Below are positions 34,443 to 45,478 of a stretch of DNA of 64,000 nt, piece by piece. The DNA is from Calendula officinalis. Taxonomy: Eukaryota; Streptophyta; Magnoliopsida; Asterales; Asteraceae. The translations under genes and the position numbers were made by a program. The notes below the pieces were generated by a model. The model made no database searches. It was not told the DNA's origin and saw only the letters and a program-made list of their open reading frames with translations. The DNA lies in NCBI GenBank assembly GCA_963853835.1, contig OY970828.1, positions 60,690,861 to 60,754,860 of the forward strand, read 5' to 3'. Position 1 is the stretch's first letter. Each line of letters begins with the position of its first letter.

Positions 34443-37120
34443 GATCATGTAACGCCCTGAAATTTTAGAGAAATAAATAATATTTAAATTCAATTTAAAA
34501 TACGTCTTTAATTGGATTATGAGTCGACCGTACGGTAATTATGTGACGTTCCGTCTGTTATGATGGTGACGTTTAAATTCCCGAGTGTTGAGCGTCGGGT
34601 CAAGGCCGGCCAAGGGCCAAGGCCGAGACTCGTATTTATGTTCCGATTAAAAGATGAGTTAAGAGTTTAGGCCGGACCTTTTTTTTTTCTATTCTATTTT
34701 AATTGTGTGAGTGTGGCAATCAAAGAAGGGCCGAGCATTGTTTTTTCTCCATGTTCCATTTTTCCGATTTTGGACTTAATTATCAAGCCAGACAAGTATA
34801 ATCTCCTTGGTCCAATCAGTGAGGCTTAGGGCCCATGTACATGATCACATTGCTATGTGACATATTAACCCATCTAATCCCTTAATGCGTTCCTAAACCT
34901 ATTCGATTACCAGCCGTTTGAGCACCTCCTTTCTCCATCGTTTTTTTTCTCTGTGATCGTAGAGCATATCCCATTCGTCCCTTCCTTCTTCAGCAATCGG
35001 CGAGGAAGCAATCAGTGGAGGTGGAAGTCCTTGTTGGGTAATCTTGATGGGTCAAGTAGTTGATTATGGGTCTAAAGTTTAGTAGCTAATAATCAGGAAG
35101 TTATAGAGTAAATATTTGAGTTTGAGCTAGTCAAAGTTAACCGAATATTTGGAGAGCATAACCCACGTATTGCTTTTCTTTAGGAGTAAGTTAATATTTT
35201 GGTTATATATTTAGAAGTCTAGTAGAGTTTAGAATGCAGAAGAAAGTTTCATTTTAAAGTGTATTTCTAGAGTGAAAATAATGGAAGCAGACGTTTTCAT
35301 TAGTGTGTTTTTTGTGCTTGTTTATTTTTGATTCCAACCGTCCTAAGGATTGGTTTAATCGGTAAGATTTTCCCGTTTCATATTCCCGATTTTTCTATTC
35401 CATTCGATGAGATGATTCTGACCAGCCATGTTTCTATGTTGCGGGATTATTTCTCCAATCTAGCAGCAAGCTTGCGGGTGTGTTTGAGCCAGAGACAACC
35501 ATCAAGTAGCCACATATCGCAGTTCCATTCGGTAGGGTTTTAAGTTCGGTAGTTTCTGTTCGTTTCTTTTCTATGTGAAATTGGTCGGGTTCTAATCCTT
35601 GTCATTTGTTGGGGGGCTGTATGGATTCGAACGGGAGAGATAGTAATCAGTCGGTTTGCAAACAACCTAGGCGGAAGCAGCAATCAAACTACTGTTCGGA
35701 TTGTTAGTCGACTCGGTAGTTCTCCAACCCTATTTCATCGTATTAATTTTTCCCGTAAACCAAACTTGTTAACTTATTTTGTGTAAGAGGTCTAGCGGGG
35801 CTGCGTTTTCTAAGGTTCCAGTACCAAGCCTTAGTTGGGCCTGGTTTGATCATGGACCTGTTGTTGTTGTTGTTGTTGTATCATCCCAATCGAGAATTTA
35901 TAGCGGAAAGGGGAACCGAACCCGTAAGGTTCTCGGTTTCCCAATCGAGAAATTTTACCATCAAGTTTATGAAAAAAAACAGACTTAATTTGAGAACAAT
36001 AACATTTTTAAACTACCGGTTATTCAAATTTGAGGTACTCGGGATTTTCGGTAATGGGTTGGATTGGCTAAATTAAGTTTTTGCATCAAAACGTTTCCTG
36101 GCAGAATTATGCCCTTCTGTTCCCGGTTGTTTCGACCAGATTAAAACAACCTTTTGGATTTTTGGCCCGTGCTGGGACCTTGATTTCTGAGTTAGCTTTT
36201 CAACGCCGCAACCCTCTCGTCAATCCGAATTACGGTTTAAAAGTTATAGTCAATTTAGTATGCTGCTGTTAGGAAGATGACCTGTGCAGCAGGTCTGTCT
36301 TGCAATGCTGTTTTGAGACACTTAGGTTCTGTTTTGGCCAGTGACCGTCTCACAGTAAATTGTAGTTCTGATTGTCTAGTTGTCGTGGTAAAAAGATGGG
36401 AAAAATCTAATGAGCCGTTTAGGAGTTACGGCAGTTTCCGTGAGACTGACGGATGCTGCCAGCTTTCTGAAATAAGCCCTCGGGTAGAATTTTAATTCAG
36501 GGTTTCGTTTTTGGTTTTAGGATCGCCTAGGAGACAACGTGCTGTACCTTTGACTGTCGGAAATCCTTTGGAGCTTACGTTTCTCGAGGTGAGTATTCTC
36601 ACCGTGTATTCAGTTTTAACGTTGTACATGCATGACTTATGTGTTACATTTCTTGCACCATAATTGTTATCTGAGCTTGAACTGTTATCTGAGTTTGATC
36701 TGTTATCTGAGTTTGACCTGTTATCTGAGTATCTGAGCATCTGTGTATTTATTCATGATCTGAGACATTGTGCCTGGGTAACTGAGCTCGGCACAGGGTC
36801 ATTCTGTGCTACTACTTGCTAGGGCAATATGAGATAATTATGTTAAAGAGATAATAAAACATAATAACACACATCTGAGTTTTTGGCTATATGCCTATCT
36901 TGGGATCACCTCCCGTCTGAGTTTTTGGGATTATTCCCGTCTGAGTTTTGGGATCACTCCCGTCTGAGTTTTGGCTTACGCCTATCTGAGGTGTGAGGAG
37001 GGGCGAGGTTGATCTCTCGTCCCAAATCACACAAGCGCGCTATATAAATTAAAATCTGAGTAATAAAATCTGAGAAATAAATCTGAGTAATTAATCGAGT
37101 AGATTCTGAGTAGGAGTACA

Positions 37121-37416
37121 TGATAGATCATATACAACTGAGATTGAGTTAATTCATGATGATTCAAGGTGAGAAATAGAAGATTTGCTTAAGTGTGTTC
37201 TTGGTGTTTGAGTGTGTGTGAGTTGAAAGAGAAAGATGGAGGGAATGGTTAGCTTTCAAATTGTAATTCAATTAATGATTGAAAGCTTACATTGTAAGTC
37301 AAACTTACATCCTTTTATACTTCTACCACTTAACTAGACAATGGTTAACTAACGGACTTAAAGATCAAAACTATTACAATAACGGTCCTAATCTTATTAC
37401 AATTTTAGTCCTAACA
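37121..37416 (-). repeat. 3' LTR of the innermost element
   Basis: 296 bp. It differs from 44854-45148 at about six positions (about 2%). Confidence 0.88.
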
Positions 37417-40400
37417 ATCTCCCCCTTTTTGATCTTTAACATGTCATCCCAGTCTTCAAACTTCAGATTCTTCTTATAATCTATCTTTGACAAGAAAATA
37501 TTTTTCTGTATACCAAGAACAAAACATTGCAGAGATCTGAAAGTTTAAGATACTCAAAGAGGATATGTTTTTCGTTGATACTGTTTGAGTGAGGAAATCC
37601 TATAACTGATTTACTAAAGATTTGTAAATTTTGGGAAAGGAAAATCAGTTAAGTAAGGATTTGACTGGGTTTTCAGATAATGGAGAAGTTGTTTTTGAAT
37701 TTTGTGGTAGAGGATGAGGATATAAAGATAATGTTTTTGAATGATTTGTCAATCAAAGTTTTGGATGTGTATGTATATAAGTTTTGTATGAATGGAAAAA
37801 TGATATGTACATTTAGGATTCTGATGAATGTAGATAATTTGTATTTCGTATGGAACAAAAGATTTGTACAGTTAAGCTTTTGTATGTATGTGGTTGTTAC
37901 GGAATTTTGGAAAGAAAGATTTAAGCGGTTAAATTTTGAAATGGATAAGAATGTGAATTTGTGGTTTGGATAGAATGATTTGACAGTTTAAGATTTGAAA
38001 TGGAAATGTTAAGGATTTGTGAGAATTTTCTGAAGATAAGTCGGTTTCTTTTTCTTCACAAATTATTTCATGTAAATCGACGAAAATGTAGACCCATAGA
38101 TAGATAGAGTTGTTTGTAGCGGAAGTCTTTTCTCGAAGTTGTGGCTTTGTCGATTTATGATTATTACTAATTGTTGTTGAGAGAAAAATGTGGATAAGGT
38201 TTACGCTCCCCCTCAAACAAACAATTATTCTTTAACAAATCTTCTTCGGTTTCTTGTTTACTCCCCCTTAATTGGTGCATATGTCTTTTTGAAGTGGAGT
38301 AAACTAGGCTAATATATCTTCTTAAGTCTTGTAAGCATTTTCTTCATAAACTGAACTTCTTAGTAAATTTTCTCCCCCTCATGATGATTAAGATTTATCG
38401 GAATCATCATGAAAAATGTCAAGTTCGTAGAGGTGAAATGAAGAAAATCTTCGAAGCCCATGGATACAAATGTGATGAAGAATGATATATTCATATTTTG
38501 AATGAATCAATTTACATCACATTTTATTATCGAAAACCGATCCGATGTTGATGATGTAGATATCCGATCAAATCGTTTGGCATTTAATCTCAATGATCGA
38601 ATCAAATAGGGCAAACCGGGATCACATAGATTACCCGTTAACACAACAGTTACACAAACTGTGTGACCTACGTTCAGTGTTGGAATAGATGTTAGCACTG
38701 GTAGGATTTCCATTCAATCATCGTGGAATACCAAGAACGTTGGTATCACTATGAATGTTCCGGCTTTATCACACAGATAAGCTTGGTATTATGCCTTGTG
38801 TCCTAAAAGTGTATTGCGGTTCTAGACTCAATTAGTGGACAAACGAAGGCGAGGACTGGAGAGACTTGTCCTCTGTTTCAATACCAACAATCTCCAAGTG
38901 AGATGTCGATAGGATATGAGCTAATCTCCGTGGAAATGAAACAAGTACTTGTTAAGAAATACTTGAGTAGCTGGGGGGGTTGTGCATTGCATCACTGGGT
39001 TCCATGATGTCTTTTTCAATATCAGAGAGCAACACATGCAATCTGATAGAGACGTGGCTACCCGGCTTTTTATCAGTTTGGTAAGGGTTTTTCGTTTTCT
39101 TTAACCCTGTCACACCCTCCTCACTCAAGCTTACTTTTTCATTTTTCGACTACTCCCTCATTTCATATTACCATGTTTAGCTGAATTGCACCCCAAACTA
39201 CATTCCCCCTCTCAAATTTTATCTCAGCGCACCCCAATCAAGATCCCGTGATACTTGATTCTGTTCACCTAGACCTATGTACCCTTACATATTGTCCTAT
39301 ATTGTAGGTGGCTCCTGGGGAAGATCATGCCGGTTATAGCAGATCATAGGAGTAATTTGAGAGTGAACTATAACGCTCATGTGCAAATTATCAGCATTTA
39401 TGATGTTACTTTGTAAGAATAACATGGATTTTTCATCGGAAAATGTATGTGTTTCCGGCATAAGTTGTTGCCTTTAAGATATAGAAGTTTAGGCACAACA
39501 ACTTGAACAAATTAAGTAAAACCGGACTCACATAGAGTATCCGTTAACACACGGTATGAATCGATAGTCGTTTGCACAACCGGTGATTCAAATGTGTGAC
39601 CTGCGTTTAGAGTTGGCGCGATTTTAGCTCTAGCAGGATTTCCACTCAATCCTCGTGAAACACCAGATTGTGATGCCACTATGAGTGTTCCGATGAATAC
39701 ACGGAGATTCATTTATAAAAGTGTATGTGTCCTATATTGGAAATATTTGTCGGTGAGATCTAGACACATTGTGCATTCAATTGAAGACGTAACCCGGGGC
39801 AGAAGGTTAATTATTTCAATACCAACATACTCCGAATGAGCAGTCGATAGATTATGTGCTACGTCCCCTAATGAATTGAAACAAATTCCTATTGAGAGGA
39901 ATCTGAGTGGTAGGTGGTGGAGTGCAGATGCTTGACTGGGCCAGTTAAGTCTGGTGAATCATTCAACACATGAATGATCACAAATTTAGTGAGGTTGCCC
40001 GGTTTATTGTCGGTTTGGATGCACTCAAAGGTGTGTTTTCTTAAAATTATCATGTTTTCACATCACCTTGCACTCACCTAAATCTATACCCTAGACATAT
40101 ACCCTCACATTTACCAATTTTGGCTAAAAAATATTTCCCTTGGAAGGTTAGGCCGGTTTTGGCAAACCATAGGAAGGTATTGTCGTTTGATAAAAAAAAA
40201 TGTATCATTAAAAAAAAATCAAACGGGTATAAAAATATTGATATAATAAAGTTTCTCCCCCTGGAAATACTAATTCTCCCCCTAGAATTAATATTTCTCC
40301 CCCTCGACAAAATAAAGAATGAAAATTTACAGATTTAGAGGAGTGGGAAAGAATTTTACAGTTATGTGAAAAACTGGTTTTGAGCGGGTTTCAAGCTTAT

Positions 40401-40430
40401 GTACATGAAAGCCATAATGTTGAAAAACGA
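37417..40430 (-). other. Non-coding 3' region of the innermost element, with repeated polypurine tracts
   Basis: No gene is seen. The octamer AGGGGGAG (minus strand) occurs seven times: 37419, 38207, 38262, 38372, 40255, 40276 and 40297. The first is the working PPT beside the LTR. A diverged tandem duplication lies at about 38590-39370 and 39510-40180 (offset about 920 bp; shared ACCCGTTAACACA-like and CCACTATGA(A/G)TGTTCCG-like blocks). Repeated PPT motifs are known from Sireviruses. Confidence 0.7.
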
Positions 40431-40431
40431 G

Positions 40432-40538
40432 TTATACACTGATATGTGTATAAGTCATTTGATAAAGCTCGAGTCATATACTGAAGTGTATATAAGTCAT
40501 CCTTTTGAAGCTCGAGTTATACACTGATGCGTGTATAA
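40432..40538 (-). repeat. Three tandem hairpins just after the gag remnant
   Basis: TTATACAC-TGATAT-GTGTATAA (40432-40453), ATATAC-TGAAGT-GTATAT (40476-40493) and TTATACAC-TGATGC-GTGTATAA (40517-40538) are spaced about 43 bp apart, with AGCTCGAG-like linkers between them. Both arms of the second unit are altered in step. Confidence 0.8.
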
Positions 40539-40594
40539 GTCATCATCCTGCAAACACATCAAACAACTTTTGGTACCCAATCAGTTATGGGTCC

Positions 40595-43188
40595 TTAACG
40601 ATTAGTAAATGATGTCTTATGCAGAATGTGAACGAAAAATGAATTTAGAGTTTTGAAAAAACTGCAAGGAGGAAGTTCTGTGTTTGGTGATTTGATAGAC
40701 CATTTTAATGATTTTTCTGGAGAATTTAAAATCCAGTTTGAGTGTTCATTTTGAATCCATTTATATTTAACAAATTTGAATGATTTTGGAGAAGAAGTCG
40801 TAGAACCGGATTTTAACGATTTATTTGATGACACAACGCGATAGACTGATTTTGTCGATTTAGGTGTAGATACCTCGCGATTGACTGTGTTTGTCGATTG
40901 AGGTGTAGATACCACGCGATTGACTGTTTTTGTCAATTTAGATGTAGATACCACGCGATAGACGGATTTTGTCGATTTAGGTGTAAATACCACTCGATCG
41001 ACTGATGTTGACAATTTATCGGTTGTTTTTGGCACTTGATGAAATGTTGTAGGTGGTGCCAATAAAAGTAAATCTTTTCTTGAATATTTTAAAGATTTTG
41101 TTTTGGAAAAGATTTTCTTTGAAGGAGTCGAATGTTTCAACACGGTTGATGGTGCAGGTTTATTCATTTGAGAATGCTTAAGTCTATAAGAGGAACCTAA
41201 TTTATTTGGCTTTTTAGGTGCGGAATATCCTCTATCAACTTGTTTGAGAGCATTCAATTTCTGATCAGAGTTTGGTGGAACCGTGGATCTCCTAGGCTTA
41301 GGTTTGGTAGAGGAACATACTTGTGATTTCGGTTTAGGTTTAGAATTTCCTCTATTAACCTCAGTTTGTTTGATCGTATATAAATCACGATATGCCATTA
41401 CAGGAGAAAACATTCTTGTGTTATTACATTTATTGGAATTAGACTGCTCAACGTCTTTTACTCTCCAATGCATTGACCTCTTAAGCGTGGATTTTAAAGT
41501 TCGATCCGAAAAATTTAAAACAGATGAATCAGAATTATGTCTTAAGAGAACTGGAGTTTTGGGAGAAGAAATCGTAGATTTGAGAGACGTAGGCTTTGGA
41601 GAAACATCTGAAGTAGAAATATTTTGATTAGAAGTAGATTTTATTTCAATAATTTTATCTTCTAATTCAAGAATCTTAGTTTGAATATCAGATTTTTCTT
41701 TGTCAAATGCTTGATGTGTTTCATCGATTTCATTTTCTAGTTGGCAAATTTTCTTTTCAAGAATGAGAGATGGAACATAAAGCTTTGGTGTTATCTTCTG
41801 TTGAAGTACAGCATTACCTTTGATCTCAAATTCTTCAGGTGTTATGATTGGAAAATAATCATCATTTGCAAAATTTGCCTTTTTAGTTTCATATGTTTTA
41901 TTTAATTCATTATAATTGAAACTAATTTGTGCATTCTCCTTTTTGGCTCTGTTGAACGCTTCAATTTCTTCTTCCTCATCTGTCATGCGAAGGAAACTCT
42001 GCCAAACATCTACATGTATGTATTTAGAATCATACAGTGTTGGAAGCACATTACAAGCCATCTTCAGATATTCTGGATTATCAGCTCCCAGTCCTTCTCT
42101 TGAATTGAAGTATTTGAAGTCTTTAGGCTTGTTTAAATGAATTGTTTGATCAGTTTGACCTCGTTTGGCAATTATTTCTTCTAAGTGTTTGATGTGAGAA
42201 GAAAGTGTTGAAGTTGATTAATGACATTTTGTTTGCTATTTAATTCTTGTTTTGTTTGAATGTCATTTTCATGAATGGTTTCTGATAATTCTTTAATTTG
42301 TGAGGTTAAGGATTTAAACTGATTTTCATTATCATCAAATTCTTTTTGTTTGCGTTCCAACCAGTTTTTAGTTATTTGATATTCATGCCATGTGTTAATG
42401 TATAACTTGTAATATTTATCATTGTCAGCATTAGATGTGGAACTTTGTGTATTTTTAAGATTGGTCAATTCAATTTCTTGTTCAGAAATAGTATGAGACA
42501 AATGTTGAATATCAGTCTCATATTTAACAGTCAATTCTGAAATTCGATTTTGTAACGTCAGATTCTTTTTCTCAAAATTTTTATTTTGTTTAATAAAATG
42601 AACGAGTTGTGTATTATGATCAACAAATTGTTCATTTTCGTTTTCTAAATCAGCTAATTTTTCTTGAAGTAAAGTATTTAATTCTTTTTCATTCAAAATA
42701 TTTTGTTTTAAAGACTCAATTTCAGAATCCTGGTTTGATACAAAACATTTATCAGAATCAATTGTATTTGAAGAATTAGATAAGGGAGAACTGATTACCT
42801 CTATTTCTTTGTTAGCCTCTGCATTGAAACGATCAGAAATATCAGCATTTTCACGTGCCATGAAGCATAAATTTGTTGAATGTTCTTTATCTTCAGCTAA
42901 TAACTGTTGTGCAGTCTCAACATGTTTAGTCATCAACATCTTACGTGTATAATACGCTGAATCACGAACGATTGATTTCTTTGTAGCATCCAAAGGTGTG
43001 ATAATTGACTTTTCATTTGAGATTGTAGCATTTAGATCAGATTTAATGTCGGATGAAGATCTCAGATTATTGTTTTTAGGCTTTGAATTATATTTCTTCT
43101 TATAGTTGGAGATAAAAGCCATAACCTTTTGCACTGATTGAAGATCTTTATCCATATCATTATTGATAGCTGGTGTAGGTTTTTCCAT
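40595..43188 (-). pseudogene. Shortened coiled-coil Gag of the innermost element
   Basis: Two frames, 43188-42181 (335 residues) and 42061-40595 (488 residues); the second is open upstream to a single frameshift near 42190, so the ancestral ORF had about 830 codons. It aligns with residues from about 300 onward of the intact Gag at 56020: SVQKVMAFISNYKKKY, RKMLMTKHVE, then a long Asn/Gln/Glu-rich coiled coil, WQSFLRMTDEEEEIEAFNRA and LYVPSLILEKKI. The N-terminal Gag core and the CCHC knuckle present in the relative are missing. The end is a Ser/Thr/Lys-rich repeat region with VVSTPKSTK units. Confidence 0.75.
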
Positions 43189-44853
43189 TTTAGCGATGAT
43201 TAGGATTTTAGGTAAAAGTTTTCGTGTTTAAAAACTAACGAAAATTTTCTTTTAAGATCCCTTAAAAAAATATATAAACGTTGAAAATTTTGGTAGAAAT
43301 TGTTTTAAGTGGTTTTTAAAATTTTTTTTTAAAAGTTTGAAAAATGAAATTGGTTAAAAGAACCGAATTTTGGAAAAAAAAAAAATGGGCTTAATGTATT
43401 TGACAGTAACGAAATATATTTGGGCCAAAAATTGGAGTTTGTAAAATTGGGCGAGTATTTGTTTTGAATTAAGATTGGGCTCAAGTGTTGTGTTGGGCTA
43501 GTTGTCAAGTTGGGATGCACTTTCAAGCCGAACTTCAAAAATTGACGGAAACCTTTCAAGCCGAACTTTGACCTTTGTTTTTGTGAGAGCCGAATCAGAA
43601 GCAGATATCAAATTGATCGAATCAATCGAATCAGATTACTAATCGTTGACACAGTGGATCAAATCGAATCTGTGTTAATCGCCGAACTTCTTTAAAATTG
43701 TTGTGAACCGAATTCTGATTATTGTTCAAGAATTGATTGTTTAATTTCCGAGATCAAATTGACTGTCCAATTGATAGATTGACGGAAACCAGATGCAATC
43801 GAAGATCGGACGCTGTTCCAGATTTCAAAATTAAGATCGAAATTGCCGAACTCTTTCGTATTCTGTTCTGAAATAGACGATTGGATTCTGGTCGATAACA
43901 AAAAATCGATTGGGTTAAGAACAGTAGATTGATTGAATTTTGATTTTCGATAGAGCCGAACTCTGTGTCGAACTTGAACTGTTTGGTCGATTGAAGGTTT
44001 GGATTTAAGATTAAAGTTATCGTTTGAAGTTGTGTGATTGAAATCGAATCTGTGTTATAGATTTTGTGTCGATTATATGTTGAATTTGATATGATACAGA
44101 ACGAATCAGATTGTTGGAAGTCGAAATTGTTGAATTAGATGCCGAACTATGGATGAAAAATGTTGATCGAACTATGTGAAACTTGTTGATCGAACTACGT
44201 GAAACTTGTTGATCGAACTACGTGAAATCTGGGCCGAACTTCTCTTCCAAACTTAAAGGGGCCGAACTTCTTTTTAGACTTGGGCCGAACATTAACTTCG
44301 GGCCGAACTAGTGACTTTGGGCCTCGGGCCGAACTTTAAACCTCGGGCCGAAGTATTAATGGGCCGAACTTCTACTGTTGCCGAGCTTGTTCTTCATTTT
44401 GGTGAAGCCGAAGAACTATACGTAAGAACTTGTTCGACTTTTTTTCTTCACTTTTTCGATCTGATTTCGCTCAATACTCCACCGATTTCAGTGATTCTTT
44501 TTGCTAAATGCTCGAAATCAAATTGCTAACACTTTGATCTGATCATATTCATCAATCCATAACAACAAAGCTTGAATTCGTCGATTTTCAGACACTTTTC
44601 AACTTTTTCACTTTTTCTCTAATATCATCAAATTGAAGGTCGATTGTTGACGGAATGGATCTGAATTTGATTCTATTCTTCTTAGAAACACTGGAGAAAC
44701 ACTAATCCATGATCAAATCTTCAATTCCAACGAAAAATTTACAACATTAAATTTCTCATTGACGAACAAACTTTTCTTCACTTTTTCTCAGATCTTCATC
44801 AATCTAGCTCGATTTGGATCTTCTCTTAATAGAGATTTTGCTCTGATACCACT
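43189..44853 (-). other. Leader of the innermost element, with TTCGGCCCGAA-like motifs
   Basis: Between PBS and gag, no gene. At 44160-44410 about ten GGCCGAACTTC/CGGGCCGAACT motifs occur (plus-strand reading). The same motif family fills the leader of the element at 54961. Further GCCGAACTT(C/T) words recur down to 43500. Confidence 0.65.
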
Positions 44854-45148
44854 TGATAGATCATATACAACTGAGATTGAGCTAATTCATGATGATTCAA
44901 GGTGAGAATAGAAGATTTGCTTAAGTGTGTTCTTGGTGTTTGAGTGTGTGTGAGTTGAGAGAGAAAGATGGAGGGAATGGTTAGCTTTCAAATTGTAATT
45001 CAATTAATGATGGAAAGCTTACATTGTAAGTCAAACTTACATCCTTTTATACTTCTACCAATTAACTAGACAATGGTTAACTAACGGACTTAAAGATCAA
45101 AACTATTACAATAACGGTCCTAATCTTATTACAATTTTAGTCCAAACA
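44854..45148 (-). repeat. 5' LTR of the innermost element
   Basis: 295 bp. A TATAAAA box lies on the minus strand at 45051-45045. The PBS is adjacent at about 44851-44840. Confidence 0.88.
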
Positions 45149-45478
45149 GTACACCGATGTGCCCTCATGTGTTGTATGTTATAATTGTTTATATTTTGAG
45201 ACTATTCACTCAGCTTCCCAGCTGACCCAAACTTTCCCCCACATTGTTTCAGGTACCAGTAAAGGAAAGGAGAAGGTGGACGGTTGACTGCTGTATCTTA
45301 TCAATACTGATGTGGACAGCAATTAATATTTTAAAACGCTTTATTTTATTTTAACTATTTCCGCATTAAATACGTTTTAAATGTTAAATGTTTATATCTG
45401 AGGTTTATTTATGGGACCTTTTGATTATAATTTTGTTTTTAAAATTTTAAAAAATCTTGTAAATTTAAGGGTGTTACA

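Larger units (their letters stand above)
37121..45148 (-). mobile_element. Innermost non-autonomous copia element (Sirevirus-like)
   Basis: LTRs of about 296 bp (37121-37416, 44854-45148) are flanked by a perfect duplication GTACA (37116-37120, 45149-45153). On the minus strand the PBS TGGTATCAGAGC lies beside the right LTR and the PPT AAAAAGGGGGAGA beside the left. It codes only for a shortened gag remnant; protease, integrase, RT and RNase H are all absent. It is related to the plus-strand element at 54961: both share the Gag coiled-coil region and the TTCGGCCCGAA leader motif. Confidence 0.9.
34448..45478 (+). repeat. 5' LTR of the LARD-like element (interrupted)
   Basis: After removal of the inner element (37121-45153, including one target copy), the LTR is about 3.0 kb. 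It differs from the 3' LTR by about 20-25 substitutions or short indels (about 0.9% by eye) plus a 314-bp segment (about 35030-35343) absent from the other copy. A TATATAAA at 37041 lies 80 bp upstream of the inner insertion. Short tandem GTTATCTGAGTTTGA units lie at 36665-36730. Confidence 0.85.

Noticed and set aside
35779..36495. Pair of short frames that recur at 50830-51543
   Set aside because: Duplicated only because both lie in the LTRs of the LARD-like element; no domain, not conserved by selection.
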